Shown piece after piece: positions 42,800 to 52,012 of a stretch of 64,000 nucleotides of DNA. Source of the DNA: Mucilaginibacter mali (GTDB lineage: Bacteria > Bacteroidota > Bacteroidia > Sphingobacteriales > Sphingobacteriaceae); NCBI RefSeq assembly GCF_013283875.1, contig NZ_CP054139.1, positions 3,596,001 to 3,660,000 of the forward strand, given 5' to 3'. Both the position numbers and the translations under genes were made by a program. The notes under the pieces were generated by a model. The model searched no databases. It saw nothing but the letters and a program-made list of their open reading frames with translations, and had not been told where the DNA came from. Each line of letters starts with the position of its first letter. Position 1 is the first letter of the stretch.

Positions 42800-44602
42800 C
42801 TACACCGCTTCTACCAGGGAAAAGATCTTCTCCTTCAGTTCATCCGGCTTGAAGGGTTTGGATACGTAATCGTTCATACCCGAATCGTATACTTTTTCTT
42901 TGATATCGAACAAGGCCGATGCCGTTAGGGCAATAATGGGGATATTGGCCTTTTTAGGGTCGGGCATTTTGCGTATTTCTATGGCGGCGTCGAAACCGTT
43001 CATTACCGGCATTTGCAGGTCCATCAATACGATGTTGAAGTTGCCGTATTGCACCAGTTCAATGGCATGTTCGCCATTATCGGCAAAGGTGGGTACAATG
43101 CCCCATTTGCTAAACAGCTTCTTCATCAGCATCACGTTAACCGGGTTATCTTCGGCAATCAATATCTGTAAACCGGCATTAACATATCCAGCCGCATCCT
43201 GTGCTGGTTGAGCGACAGCGGCTTCCACCGTTTTTTCGGTTGATACCGGGAACTCCATATTAAACGAGAATTCGGACCCGGCACCCACCTTACTGGTTAC
43301 GTGCATTTGTATATTTTGCAGTTCAAGCAGGCGTTTTACAATGGCTAAACCTAAACCAGTACCACCGTACTGACGGGTGGTAGTGATAGATTCCTGTGTG
43401 AAGGGCTCGAATATGGCCTCCATATTATCCTCCGCAATACCAATACCTGTATCCTTTACTGTGAAGTTAACCGTAAGTGTGTTGTGCCTGTCGCCCAGCG
43501 ATGTTACCCTTACCCAAATATTGCCCTGCTGCGTAAACTTAATCGCATTGCTCACCAGGTTAAAAATGATCTGGGTGATGCGGGTAGGGTCGCCAAACAG
43601 TACTTTGCTTTTCAGGCGGTTATCCACATCCAGGTAAAACTTCAGGCCTTTTTCCTCTGCCTTGATGATCTGTCCGCCGCAAATATTACCCATCAGTTCA
43701 ACCAGGTTAAACTTGATCTTTTCAAACTCTACCTTGCCCGATTCTATCTTGTTAAAGTCCAGCACGTCGTTTACGATAGACAGCAGGTTGTTGGCCGAGA
43801 ACTTCAGGATATCCAGGTTATCCAACTGATCGGCCCGTGGATTACTCATCAGCATCAAATTGGTCATCCCGATCACGGCGTTAAGCGGCGTACGGATCTC
43901 GTGGCTCATGGTGCTCAAAAACTCCGATTTGGCATGCGATGATTTTTCGGCCTTTTCTATCGATACCTGGTAAGCCGCGTTCAGACGCCCCTGCTCCTGG
44001 CTGGTTTCATTTAGCTTGCGTATATTATTGATAAAGGCGTTGTAAAAGTGGCTGTGGATATAAATGATCATGATGAAGTTGGCCAGTATGCTGATGATAA
44101 TGGTCGACTGATCAACTTTTTCGGGCTTAAAGGAAATGAAATAGCTGTTGCCGTATTCAAACACCATAAAGGCCAGTACCGGTATCAGGTTAGCCAGCGA
44201 GTAGAACAAGCCCCATCTTTGCCCCAACATATAAAAGCTGAACAGCACCGACAGGATAATAACCTGGATGGAGATGATATCGACGTTTTGGATGATGATA
44301 AAAACATCTAACAGGTTAACCACCAGGGCCAGTATCAGCAAGGTATGCGATATAAAGCGCCAGTTAGGTATCCACGTTAAATATTTAAACAGCAGGACAA
44401 CGCAGATCAGTAAAATACAGGCAATAGATGTAAAAACAACCTGGTGTTGTAAGAAAACATTAATGGTTAACGCCGCTAATGCCACGGCTGCCAAAAACAA
44501 GCCATAATACAGCAAACGGATACGAGCCTCATCCAGCATGGATTGCTCCGGCGATAGGATGTTCCTTAGGAAAATATTAAAGAAATTGGGCTTTTTCTTC
44601 AT
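42800..44602 (-). CDS. Hybrid sensor histidine kinase with receiver domain
   Basis: A 600-residue hybrid kinase. The N-terminal part has about six membrane helices (roughly residues 30-185), making a transmembrane sensor without a large periplasmic loop. A coiled linker leads to HisKA with His234 in MSHEIRTPLNA, then the ATPase with NLVSNAIKFT, DTGIGIAEDN and GGTGLGLAIVK. The C-terminal receiver starts near 478 with ILIAEDNPVN, has predicted phospho-Asp528 in VLMDLQMPVMNG and Lys in VSKPF. Downstream phosphorelay partners are not next to it. The last codon region faces the cupin gene. Confidence 0.93.
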   Translation of the reverse strand: MKKKPNFFNIFLRNILSPEQSMLDEARIRLLYYGLFLAAVALAALTINVFLQHQVVFTSIACILLICVVLLFKYLTWIPNWRFISHTLLILALVVNLLDVFIIIQNVDIISIQVIILSVLFSFYMLGQRWGLFYSLANLIPVLAFMVFEYGNSYFISFKPEKVDQSTIIISILANFIMIIYIHSHFYNAFINNIRKLNETSQEQGRLNAAYQVSIEKAEKSSHAKSEFLSTMSHEIRTPLNAVIGMTNLMLMSNPRADQLDNLDILKFSANNLLSIVNDVLDFNKIESGKVEFEKIKFNLVELMGNICGGQIIKAEEKGLKFYLDVDNRLKSKVLFGDPTRITQIIFNLVSNAIKFTQQGNIWVRVTSLGDRHNTLTVNFTVKDTGIGIAEDNMEAIFEPFTQESITTTRQYGGTGLGLAIVKRLLELQNIQMHVTSKVGAGSEFSFNMEFPVSTEKTVEAAVAQPAQDAAGYVNAGLQILIAEDNPVNVMLMKKLFSKWGIVPTFADNGEHAIELVQYGNFNIVLMDLQMPVMNGFDAAIEIRKMPDPKKANIPIIALTASALFDIKEKVYDSGMNDYVSKPFKPDELKEKIFSLVEAV

Positions 44603-44676
44603 TTGCAGGTTGCAACAACAATTTTTAAATATAAAATAAAAATTAATATCTGCTGTACATCCCAGCTTTAATGCAA

Positions 44677-47316
44677 TTAGTTTGCCAACCCGTTTAAATT
44701 ATCAGTTAGAATTTTAATTTTCGCTTCAGTATCCGCCTTCTTCTTTAATTCGTTTTGTACAATTTCCGGTTTAGCGTTTTGCATAAAGCGCTCGTTACTC
44801 AGCTTTCCCTCAATTGATCGCAGCAAACCCTGCAGGTATGCTATCTCCTTTTCCAGGCGCTCACGCTCGGCCGCTACATCTATATTGCTGCCCAATGGAA
44901 TATAAAACTCGTCTGTTCCTACCAAAAAGCTTGATGCGCCCGCTACAGCATCGGTAACAAAAGTGATCTCGCTTATGTTTCCAAGTTTGGTAATAATTGC
45001 TTTAAACGGATCGTAATTAATACCAGAGTTAGCCTTCACCATTAAAGCCAGGCTCTCCTTAGGCGACATACCCTTGCTGCTGCGTGTGTTGCGGATCTCG
45101 GTTACCAGTTGCTTAACCACTTCAACACCGGCAGTTAGCTGTGTATCAATTTCCCCAATGGCGGGTAATTGCGCCACAATGCAGCAATCGGCAGTGATGC
45201 GCTCGCCAAACAGTTCATCATGCCATAATTCTTCGGTAATAAATGGCATAAAAGGGTGCAATATTTTAAACACATCGGCAAACAGGCCAATAGTAGTTTC
45301 GTAGGTTTCCCTGTCAATTTTTTGCTTCTCCACACCGGCCTGGTAAGCAGGTTTTACCATTTCAAGGTACCAGGCGCAAAAGTCGTCCCATACCAGTTTA
45401 TAGGTATCCATCAAAGCTTCCGACAGGCGATATTGCGCAAAGTTATTTTCTATCTCGCCCAAAGCCTGGCTAAAGCGGCTTTTAAACCACGCTATAGCAA
45501 CCTGGTTTGTCGCGGGCAAACTATCATCCGGTTCCCAGCCCTTTATCAGGTTAAAGGCATTCCAAACCTTATTGGCAAAGGCGCTGCCCTGCTTGCAATA
45601 GCTCTCGTCGAACATCAAATCGTTACCGGCAGGCGAGCACAACAGCATCCCAACACGTACCCCATCGGCGCCAAATTCATTCATTAAGTCGATAGGGTCG
45701 GGTGAATTACCTAATTGCTTCGACATCTTACGGCCCAGCTTATCGCGAACGATACCCGTCAGATAAACATTCCTGAACGGCAGTTCGCCACGGAACTCGT
45801 GCCCGGCCATGATCATGCGCGCAACCCAAAAGAATAAGATCTCGGGCGCGGTTACCAAATCGTTGGTCGGGTAATAATAGCTGATGTCGGCATTGTTAGG
45901 GTCCTTAAAACCATCAAATACCGATATCGGCCATAACCAGCTTGAGAACCAGGTATCCAATACGTCCTCATCCTGACGGATATTTTCAAAGCTTAAACCG
46001 GCATTTTTAAATTCCTGCACAGCTTCGGCTTGTGTTTTAGCAATTACAAATTTACCGTCGCCATTGTACCAGGCCGGTATTTGCTGCCCCCACCATAACT
46101 GGCGGCTGATACACCAATCCTTAACGTTCTCCATCCAGTGGCGGTAGGTATTGATGAACTTATCGGGGATCAACTTGATATCGCCTTTCAGTACATAATC
46201 AAGCGCGGGTTTGGCCATTTCCTCCATCTTGCAGAACCATTGCATAGATAGCTTGGGTTCGATAACCGCGTCGGTACGTTCGCTAAACCCAATCTGCGAT
46301 TTATAGTCCTCAACCTTTTCCAGCGAACCGGCAGTATCCAGCAGCGCGGCGATCTTTTTACGGGCGGCAAAACGCTCCTCGCCTACCAGTATCTGGGCAT
46401 TGGCGTTCAGTGTGCCGTCATCGTTCAGGATATCGATAACCGGCAGGTTATGTTTTTGACCCAGCTCGTAGTCGTTCAGATCATGCGCCGGGGTAACTTT
46501 CAAACAGCCTGTACCAAAATCCATGGTTACGTACTCATCCAGTATTACCGGTATCTCCCTGCCGATCAGCGGGATCATTACCTTTTTGCCGTGCAGATGG
46601 GTATAACGCTCGTCGTTAGGGTTAATACAGATGGCCGCATCGGCCATAATTGTTTCGGGACGGGTAGTGGCAATGGTGATATACCTGCCGCTTTGCGACC
46701 CAACAATTTTATAGTTGATATAATAAAGTTTCTGGTTAACTTCTTTACGGATAACTTCCTCGTCGCTAACAGCTGTTTTACCTTGCGGGTCCCAGTTTAC
46801 CATGCGCACGCCACGATAGATCAATCCTTTTTTATACAGGTGGATAAACGTATCGATAACGGCATCGCTCAGGTCATCGTCCATGGTAAAACGGGTACGC
46901 TCCCAATCGCAGGATGCGCCCAGCTTTTTCAACTGTTCAAGGATGATACCGCCGTACTTCTCCTTCCACTCCCAGGCGTAGCTTAAAAATTCCCCGCGGC
47001 TCAGGTCTTTTTTGTTGATGCCGCGCTCCTTCAGCATGGCAACCACCTTTGCCTCGGTAGCAATACTGGCGTGGTCGGTTCCCGGTACCCAGCAGGCGTT
47101 TTTGCCTTTCATGCGGGCACGGCGTATCAGTACATCCTGGATGGTGTTATTCAGCATGTGGCCCATGTGCAGCACACCGGTAACATTTGGCGGAGGGATA
47201 ACAATAGTGTAAGGCTCGCGCTCGTCGGGAACGGAGCGGAAAAATCCATTGTTTAACCAATAGCTATACCATTTGTCTTCGGCTTGTTTGGGCTGATACG
47301 TTTTAGATGTACTCAT
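44677..47316 (-). CDS. valS: Valyl-tRNA synthetase
   Basis: It charges tRNA-Val; 879 residues. The start is the ATG at 47314-47316 (MSTSKTYQPKQAEDKWY), chosen because the longer frame adds an unrelated, poorly conserved segment. HIGH-type motif GVLHMGHML near 48-56 and KMSKQLGNSPDP near 530-541 are present; editing-domain TTRPETIMAD near 220-229 and the C-terminal coiled coil (AERERLEKEIAYLQGLLRSIEGKL near 825-848) complete the order. The -7 box TATTTTTG at 47324-47331 is only seven bases before the start. Confidence 0.96.
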   Translation of the reverse strand: MSTSKTYQPKQAEDKWYSYWLNNGFFRSVPDEREPYTIVIPPPNVTGVLHMGHMLNNTIQDVLIRRARMKGKNACWVPGTDHASIATEAKVVAMLKERGINKKDLSRGEFLSYAWEWKEKYGGIILEQLKKLGASCDWERTRFTMDDDLSDAVIDTFIHLYKKGLIYRGVRMVNWDPQGKTAVSDEEVIRKEVNQKLYYINYKIVGSQSGRYITIATTRPETIMADAAICINPNDERYTHLHGKKVMIPLIGREIPVILDEYVTMDFGTGCLKVTPAHDLNDYELGQKHNLPVIDILNDDGTLNANAQILVGEERFAARKKIAALLDTAGSLEKVEDYKSQIGFSERTDAVIEPKLSMQWFCKMEEMAKPALDYVLKGDIKLIPDKFINTYRHWMENVKDWCISRQLWWGQQIPAWYNGDGKFVIAKTQAEAVQEFKNAGLSFENIRQDEDVLDTWFSSWLWPISVFDGFKDPNNADISYYYPTNDLVTAPEILFFWVARMIMAGHEFRGELPFRNVYLTGIVRDKLGRKMSKQLGNSPDPIDLMNEFGADGVRVGMLLCSPAGNDLMFDESYCKQGSAFANKVWNAFNLIKGWEPDDSLPATNQVAIAWFKSRFSQALGEIENNFAQYRLSEALMDTYKLVWDDFCAWYLEMVKPAYQAGVEKQKIDRETYETTIGLFADVFKILHPFMPFITEELWHDELFGERITADCCIVAQLPAIGEIDTQLTAGVEVVKQLVTEIRNTRSSKGMSPKESLALMVKANSGINYDPFKAIITKLGNISEITFVTDAVAGASSFLVGTDEFYIPLGSNIDVAAERERLEKEIAYLQGLLRSIEGKLSNERFMQNAKPEIVQNELKKKADTEAKIKILTDNLNGLAN

Positions 47317-47323
47317 AAGGCTG

Positions 47324-47331
47324 CAAAAATA
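47324..47331 (-). promoter_or_regulatory. -7 box very near valS start
   Basis: Minus-strand TATTTTTG fits TAnnTTTG and would put transcription start a few bases before ATG, implying a nearly leaderless mRNA. No TTG at -33 is clear. Confidence 0.35.
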
Positions 47332-47426
47332 CGGTTTTTGTGGGAAAGGCGGAAGCAGGGGTGGCGATTTAGCCGCAAAGGGCACAGTGGGAGAGACACA
47401 AAGGTCACGGAGGTTTATAAGAGGCT

Positions 47427-47843
47427 TTATCCAATAGCGTTTATTGCTTCAATTGGGGTTAAGACCGCTATGCTACTTTTTTTATAATCTTTTGTATTGC
47501 GGGTCACTATAACATCAATTTCGGGGATGCTAAGCGCACAGTAATACTGAATGGCATCTTCGTAATCCTTAAAATCAGTTTTTAACGACTGCCTAATGAC
47601 CGTGTCGGTCACGTCCACTATCGCTGTCATACTGGCCAGTTCCGCAAGCATAGCTATTGTAACATCGCCTGATAACGACCGGCGTAATATGTAATAAATG
47701 TTATTATAGGATACCGCTGATATGTATATTTTACTTTTGTTTTCAATGGCCACGTTGAAAAGCTTAGCGGCAGCCAATGCAAAGGGTTGCCTATTAGCTA
47801 AAAAATCTATTACAACATTGGTATCCAGAAAAATGTGCTTCAT
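47427..47843 (-). CDS. PIN-domain toxin (VapC-like)
   Basis: A 138-residue PIN nuclease. The first acidic residue is in IFLDTNVVIDF near 4-14, and the second half has TDFKDYEDAIQYYCALS near 88-104 and IVTRNTKDY near 111-119, fitting the set of acidic metal ligands. Such toxins cleave RNA, often tRNA or rRNA. It lies 5 bp downstream of a DUF6364 antitoxin gene in the same orientation; the antitoxin should bind and inhibit it. Downstream is a partial dispersed repeat near valS. Confidence 0.9.
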   Translation of the reverse strand: MKHIFLDTNVVIDFLANRQPFALAAAKLFNVAIENKSKIYISAVSYNNIYYILRRSLSGDVTIAMLAELASMTAIVDVTDTVIRQSLKTDFKDYEDAIQYYCALSIPEIDVIVTRNTKDYKKSSIAVLTPIEAINAIG

Positions 47844-47848
47844 ACAAG

Positions 47849-48094
47849 TTACTTGTATTTTTTCATTAACAGGTTACCCATTTCTTTCTTGTGATCAAAG
47901 TCTTCGGGCAATGTAATTATGCCCATCAACCGAGCTACTTTGGGCGATAATTCTTCAGCCTGTTCTTCCGGCGCAGCTATCGATTTTAAATAGTTTTCTA
48001 CAATATCCGATAAACTCTTTCCCTGCTCCCGCGCGTATTTTTTAGCGGAGTTAATTACCCCGTCTTCCATTGTTAAGGTGAGTTTTGTTGTCAT
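47849..48094 (-). CDS. DUF6364-type antitoxin
   Basis: An 81-residue antitoxin of the DUF6364 family, usually paired with a PIN toxin. The N-terminal half looks like a DNA-binding RHH-type domain (TTKLTLTMEDGVINSAKKYAREQGKSLSDIVENYLKSI near 2-39), and the acidic C-terminal half would wrap the toxin. Gene order antitoxin-toxin with a 5-bp gap supports the pair. Two palindromes and a promoter with both boxes lie just upstream, so the pair is likely self-repressed. Confidence 0.87.
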   Translation of the reverse strand: MTTKLTLTMEDGVINSAKKYAREQGKSLSDIVENYLKSIAAPEEQAEELSPKVARLMGIITLPEDFDHKKEMGNLLMKKYK

Positions 48095-48096
48095 TT

Positions 48097-48106
48097 CACA
48101 CGTGTG
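48097..48106. promoter_or_regulatory. CACACGTGTG palindrome, candidate antitoxin operator
   Basis: A perfect 10-bp palindrome that lies between the predicted transcription start and the antitoxin ATG. A second palindrome, ATACGTAT, is at 48122-48129 overlapping the promoter box. Confidence 0.5.
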
Positions 48107-48116
48107 TTTATACTAT

Positions 48117-48147
48117 CAAATATACGTATGCACAGAAAAAATATCAA
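48117..48147 (-). promoter_or_regulatory. Promoter of toxin-antitoxin operon
   Basis: On the minus strand TTG (48145-48147) is followed by 20 bp and TATATTTG (48117-48124). Both boxes match the Bacteroidota TTG..TAnnTTTG promoter exactly. Confidence 0.7.
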
Positions 48148-48186
48148 ATTAAATTTCCTGTTGTATATCGCTAAGGAGAAAGCTAA

Positions 48187-49233
48187 CTAAGCATGCTTCT
48201 TTTTATGGAATACCAGTGATGCCGCTACACTTATTGCCAGTATAGCCAAAATGACCAGCAGCGAACGCATAGTGGTAAGTCCGATCGCTTCGGCATATTC
48301 CCCTGCCAGCATTTTGATGCCGATAAAGGCCAGCAGTACGGCCAGACCGGTTTTGAGGTAGTGGAACTTATCGATAATGTTAACCAGTAGAAAGAACATC
48401 GACCGCAAACCCAGAATGGCGAAGATATTGGAGAAGAACACGATATAAGGATCTTTTGTAACCGAAAAGATAGCAGGGATAGAATCGACCGCGAAAACAA
48501 GGTCGGTTACCTCGATGATCAGCAGCACCAGAAACAGCGGGGTGATCAGCTTTTTGCCGTTTATTTTTATAAAGAATTTGCCGCCCTCGAATTTGGGATG
48601 CACAGCGAAATATTTTGAGGCGAATTTTACTACGGCATGGTTCCCGGGGTCAATCTCTTCTTCTTTGTTGCGGTTAACAAACATCATTATGCCCGTATAC
48701 ACCAAAAATGCCCCAAAGATATACATCACCCAATGGAAGTGTGTAATGAGTGATGCCCCCACAAAAATGAACAGGAAACGCATCACTACCGCGCCAATGA
48801 TACCCCATAACAATACTTTGTGATAGTATTTGGGGTTAACCGCGAAAGCAGTAAAGATGAGTACGATAACAAAGATATTATCAACCGACAATGCGTACTC
48901 AATAACATAACCCGTAATAAACTCCAGCGCCAGGTTTTTGCGGTACAAAGCAAGGCTACCGGTAAAATCGGCGGGATTAAGCTTAAGGCGGTGCAAATGA
49001 TCGGTATTGATCTGCTGCAGGCGGGCCATGCTATCTACATGGTGCAACATATCGCCCCAGTTATATATCAGCAGGTAAAAGCCTAATGCCAGTGCAACCC
49101 ATACCCCGCTCATGATACTGGCCTGTTTAATAGATACCGGTTTATTCGACTTGCCGAATAAACCCAGGTCAATAGCCATCATGAGAAATATGAACACCAG
49201 GAAACCCAGTATCAGCATTAACTCGCTCGACAT
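48187..49233 (-). CDS. TerC-family membrane protein
   Basis: A 348-residue integral membrane protein of the TerC/Alx family, with about nine helices. The signature acidic membrane motif reads EYALSVDNIFVIVLIF near residues 111-126, and a second one EVTDLVFAVDSIPAIF near 240-255; both have conserved Asp residues that form a metal path. Members export metals such as Mn or link to tellurite resistance, so a role in metal ion efflux at the inner membrane is likely. It starts 6 bp after the polyprenyl synthase stop, so the two form an operon. Confidence 0.9.
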   Translation of the reverse strand: MSSELMLILGFLVFIFLMMAIDLGLFGKSNKPVSIKQASIMSGVWVALALGFYLLIYNWGDMLHHVDSMARLQQINTDHLHRLKLNPADFTGSLALYRKNLALEFITGYVIEYALSVDNIFVIVLIFTAFAVNPKYYHKVLLWGIIGAVVMRFLFIFVGASLITHFHWVMYIFGAFLVYTGIMMFVNRNKEEEIDPGNHAVVKFASKYFAVHPKFEGGKFFIKINGKKLITPLFLVLLIIEVTDLVFAVDSIPAIFSVTKDPYIVFFSNIFAILGLRSMFFLLVNIIDKFHYLKTGLAVLLAFIGIKMLAGEYAEAIGLTTMRSLLVILAILAISVAASLVFHKKKHA

Positions 49234-49239
49234 CGTTTT

Positions 49240-50211
49240 TTATTTATTGCGTTCAGTAGTAAAGCGTACCAATTGCTCAAGCCCGGTACGCGCATCACCC
49301 GGGGTAAAGGTGTTTAATATTTCGAAGGCCTCGTCCTGGTATTTTTTCATTTGCGTTTCGGCGTATTGTAACCCGCCGGTTTCGTTCACAAATTTTACCA
49401 CCTCGGCTATTTTCTTCGCGTCTTCATTATGGTTTTTCACCAAATTGATGATATGCTTTTTTTGCGATGCTTCGCAGTGCTTCAGCGCGTAGATCAGCGG
49501 CAGCGTTACTTTTTTCTCTTTAATATCAATACCCAGCGGCTTGCCCACATCGTCGGTACCAAAATCAAACATATCATCTTTGATCTGGAACGCGATGCCG
49601 ATCTTCTCGCCAAACAAACGCATCTTCTCTATCGTAACCTCATCAGCTCCGGCCGATGCTGCCCCACAGGCACAACAAGCGGCAATAAGTGATGCTGTTT
49701 TTTGGCGGATCACCTCGTAATACACCGGCTCGTCGATATCCATGCGGCGCACCTTCTCTACTTGTAACAACTCACCCTCGCTCATTTGTTTTACCGCTTC
49801 GGATACTATTTTCAATAAATTGAAATCATGGTTATCGATAGAGAGCAGCAAACCTTTGGATAACAGGTAATCGCCCACCAAAACGGCGATCTTATTTTTC
49901 CACAGCGCGTTGATAGAGAAAAAGCCGCGACGCTGGTACGAATTATCCACCACATCGTCGTGTACCAGTGTAGCCGTATGCAGCAACTCCACCAAAGCGG
50001 CGCCGCGATGGGTAGCCTGGGTAATGCCGCCGCACAAACTGGCCGAAAAGAACACAAACATGGGCCTGATCTGCTTGCCTTTGCGTTTTACGATGTAATG
50101 GGTGATACGATCCAACAGCGGCACCGAACTTTGCATAGATGTTTTGAACGTGCTTTCAAACGCGTCAATATCGGCAGCTATGGGTCTTTTGATCTCGTTA
50201 ATGCTCAGCAT
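49240..50211 (-). CDS. Trans-polyprenyl diphosphate synthase
   Basis: A 323-residue isoprenoid synthase that lengthens allylic diphosphates by adding isopentenyl diphosphate, for quinone or carrier lipids. The first Asp-rich motif is DDVVD near residues 83-87 and the second is DDMFD near 217-221. KGKQIRPMFVFF near 49-60 is the typical N-terminal substrate-binding block. The product chain length is not fixed. The start is the ATG at 50209-50211; a TATGTTTG box lies about 48 bp upstream (50259-50266). TerC follows. Confidence 0.93.
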   Translation of the reverse strand: MLSINEIKRPIAADIDAFESTFKTSMQSSVPLLDRITHYIVKRKGKQIRPMFVFFSASLCGGITQATHRGAALVELLHTATLVHDDVVDNSYQRRGFFSINALWKNKIAVLVGDYLLSKGLLLSIDNHDFNLLKIVSEAVKQMSEGELLQVEKVRRMDIDEPVYYEVIRQKTASLIAACCACGAASAGADEVTIEKMRLFGEKIGIAFQIKDDMFDFGTDDVGKPLGIDIKEKKVTLPLIYALKHCEASQKKHIINLVKNHNEDAKKIAEVVKFVNETGGLQYAETQMKKYQDEAFEILNTFTPGDARTGLEQLVRFTTERNK

Positions 50212-50258
50212 CGGGCAAATCGGCGCAATAGTTTATGTTGTAACAGATGTATTTGCAG

Positions 50259-50266
50259 CAAACATA
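50259..50266 (-). promoter_or_regulatory. Candidate -7 box of polyprenyl synthase-TerC operon
   Basis: Minus-strand TATGTTTG fits TAnnTTTG. A TTG lies 27 bp upstream, further than usual, so support is partial. Confidence 0.4.
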
Positions 50267-50457
50267 AGTTAAAAAAACCGTACTGCCTTTGGGCAACATT
50301 TTTTTTTGACGGGCATTAAACCATTGCTGCTTTCGATTGTCATACTGTTACAAGAAATTATACCGGGCAATTTTGGTTTTTTGGCCGAGTAAAAAAGTAA
50401 TTTTTGTACGTTAAGTTTTTGGTTTAGAGCGCGGCCCTCCCAGGCGGCGCTTTTTTG

Positions 50458-50487
50458 TTGTATAACAACAGGATTGTGTTACTTTTG
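50458..50487 (+). promoter_or_regulatory. Promoter of tRNA-Ser
   Basis: TTG at 50458-50460, 19 bp, then TACTTTTG at 50480-50487, which match the Bacteroidota promoter. The tRNA starts 17 bp later. Confidence 0.7.
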
Positions 50488-50503
50488 CAATCCCAAATAA
50501 AAC

Positions 50504-50591
50504 GGAGGGGTGTCTGAGTGGTCGAAAGAGCACGCCTGGAAAGTGTGTATACGCCAAAAGTGTATCGAGGGTTCGAATCCCTCCTCCTCCG
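50504..50591 (+). tRNA. tRNA-Ser (GGA)
   Basis: An 88-nt class II tRNA. The acceptor stem GGAGGGG pairs with CTCCTCC (50584-50590, with one G-T pair) and the discriminator is G at 50591. The anticodon stem-loop CACGC-CTGGAAA-GTGTG has anticodon GGA at 50538-50540. A long variable arm follows, and the T arm is GAGGG-TTCGAAT-CCCTC. CCA is not encoded. It reads serine codons UCC and UCU. A promoter lies upstream and a terminator downstream, so it is a single-gene unit. Confidence 0.96.
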
Positions 50592-50596
50592 CTTAG

Positions 50597-50626
50597 AGGG
50601 ATGATTGAAAAATCATCCCTTTTTTT
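50597..50626 (+). terminator. Intrinsic terminator of tRNA-Ser
   Basis: AGGGATGATT and AATCATCCCT form a perfect 10-bp stem around GAAA, followed by a T-run. Confidence 0.9.
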
Positions 50627-50863
50627 CGTAAATCAAGAACCCGTTTTCTTTCATTTTCAGATGTTTGCACGAGAAAAAATCCAACGTAGCAGGTGTTTAA
50701 TAAATGCCCTTTTCATAGTACAAGTTTTCATCAAACACTTGCGATATATAGGCGGGGCAACCCTATCTGGTATATTCGCCGGCAACCTTTGGATACCCCT
50801 GCTCAGCCGTACCGCCGCCGGGGACTGTGCCATGGACATTATTATGTTATAAAAACTATTACA

Positions 50864-51844
50864 CTAATGATAAGCAGGATAATTGCCCAATAGGGCACTG
50901 CGCTCGTGCATATATATTGCAGGTGTTTTATTGTTTTGCTGGTCAAAGGGGTACATTGGTTTCACTTTTGTATCGGAAACCGCATGCTTAATATATTCGC
51001 TTTTGTAAATGGCGGGGCTTTTACCGGTTATTTTTTTAAAGTATTTGTGGAAACTGGAGAAGCTGTTAAACCCGCTTTCGGTGCATAACTGCTTAATGCT
51101 AATCTTATTTTCTATCAGCAGTTTGCAGGCGTTGCCTACTTTTATCTCTAACAAGAACTGCGAATACGTTTTCCCTGTACGCGATTTAAAATACCTGCAA
51201 AACGAGTTTGGACAAATATGTGCCACATCGGCTATATCTTTTAATTGTATCTGGTTACGGAAATGATTAATAGAGTATTCATAAATAGCATTGATGCGGT
51301 CGTTTTCGGTTTCTTTAAGACCGTATTTAAAACCCAGCGATGACAGGGTTTTTACCTGTTCACAATTAGCAATATGCATTAGTGCCTGTAGTAGCAAAGT
51401 AAGCCTCCGGATGCCTGTGGCAATGGCCATGCTTTCCACACAGGCAACAATTGCAGCTTTGTGCCGCCCGTTGATCTGCAGCCCGCGCTGTGCACGTTCC
51501 AGCATTGTTTTAACCGGCTTATTCTCTGCTAACTGCAAAAACTTTTCTCCCCAAAAGAGTTCTGAAAAATGGACCACAACAATATCTGCTGTGTTTGCAG
51601 GCCCGGTATACTCCTGGTCAAAACACCAATAATGCGGCAGGTTGGCACCTACTATTACCAGGTCGCCACTGGCAAAACGGCTAATGCTATCGCCAATAAA
51701 CTGTGTACCGCATCCTTTTTTAAAGTAAACGATCTCCACCTCGCTGTGGTAGTGCCATCTGTTGGCATTAAATGGAATAACGGTATGCCGTACACTGAAC
51801 GAGTGTTCGGGGTCGGTAGTTATTTTAAGTAGTTTAGATTTCAT
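50864..51844 (-). CDS. AraC-family regulator with cupin sensor
   Basis: A 326-residue regulator. The N-terminal cupin-like sensor is visible (FNANRWHYHSEVEIVYFKKGCGTQFIGDSISRFASGDLVIVGANLPHYW near 25-73), and the C-terminal double HTH has IQLKDIADVAHICPNSFCRYFKSRTGKTYSQFLLEIKVGNACKLL near 196-240 and SIKQLCTESGFNSFSSFHKYFKKITGKSP near 247-275. It is in the same direction as the SusCD genes but 168 bp after the SusD stop, so it may form its own unit. It may respond to a sugar, although no ligand is shown. Confidence 0.92.
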   Translation of the reverse strand: MKSKLLKITTDPEHSFSVRHTVIPFNANRWHYHSEVEIVYFKKGCGTQFIGDSISRFASGDLVIVGANLPHYWCFDQEYTGPANTADIVVVHFSELFWGEKFLQLAENKPVKTMLERAQRGLQINGRHKAAIVACVESMAIATGIRRLTLLLQALMHIANCEQVKTLSSLGFKYGLKETENDRINAIYEYSINHFRNQIQLKDIADVAHICPNSFCRYFKSRTGKTYSQFLLEIKVGNACKLLIENKISIKQLCTESGFNSFSSFHKYFKKITGKSPAIYKSEYIKHAVSDTKVKPMYPFDQQNNKTPAIYMHERSALLGNYPAYH

Positions 51845-51933
51845 GCCTGATCCGGGGACTGTTGTTTATACCTATTATTTGAGTTTAGCGTAACACGTAG
51901 GATATGCTATGCCTTAAGATAGCCTGAGTTTGC

Positions 51934-51960
51934 AGTAGCCCCGGTTGGGCCGGGGCACTG
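51934..51960 (-). terminator. Hairpin after SusD
   Basis: GCCCCGG (51938-51944) and CCGGGGC (51950-51956) pair around TTGGG, with the stem extended by CAGT/ACTG. There is no clear T-run, so it may be a 3' stability hairpin rather than a terminator. Confidence 0.5.
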
Positions 51961-52012
51961 TTCACTGCAAATTTCCCGGGAACCAAACCGGGCATCAGGG
52001 GGCATCGTTCTG

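Noticed and set aside
47368..47415. Tandem repeat array near valS
   Set aside because: It is one partial copy of the CACAGAG family, not an array.
50504..50591. tRNA-Ser as an integration site for a genomic island
   Set aside because: No integrase gene and no direct repeat of the tRNA 3' end was found in the window.
50601..50852. 83-codon ORF after tRNA-Ser
   Set aside because: It begins inside the tRNA terminator and has no recognisable features; the 272-bp gap to the AraC gene looks non-coding.
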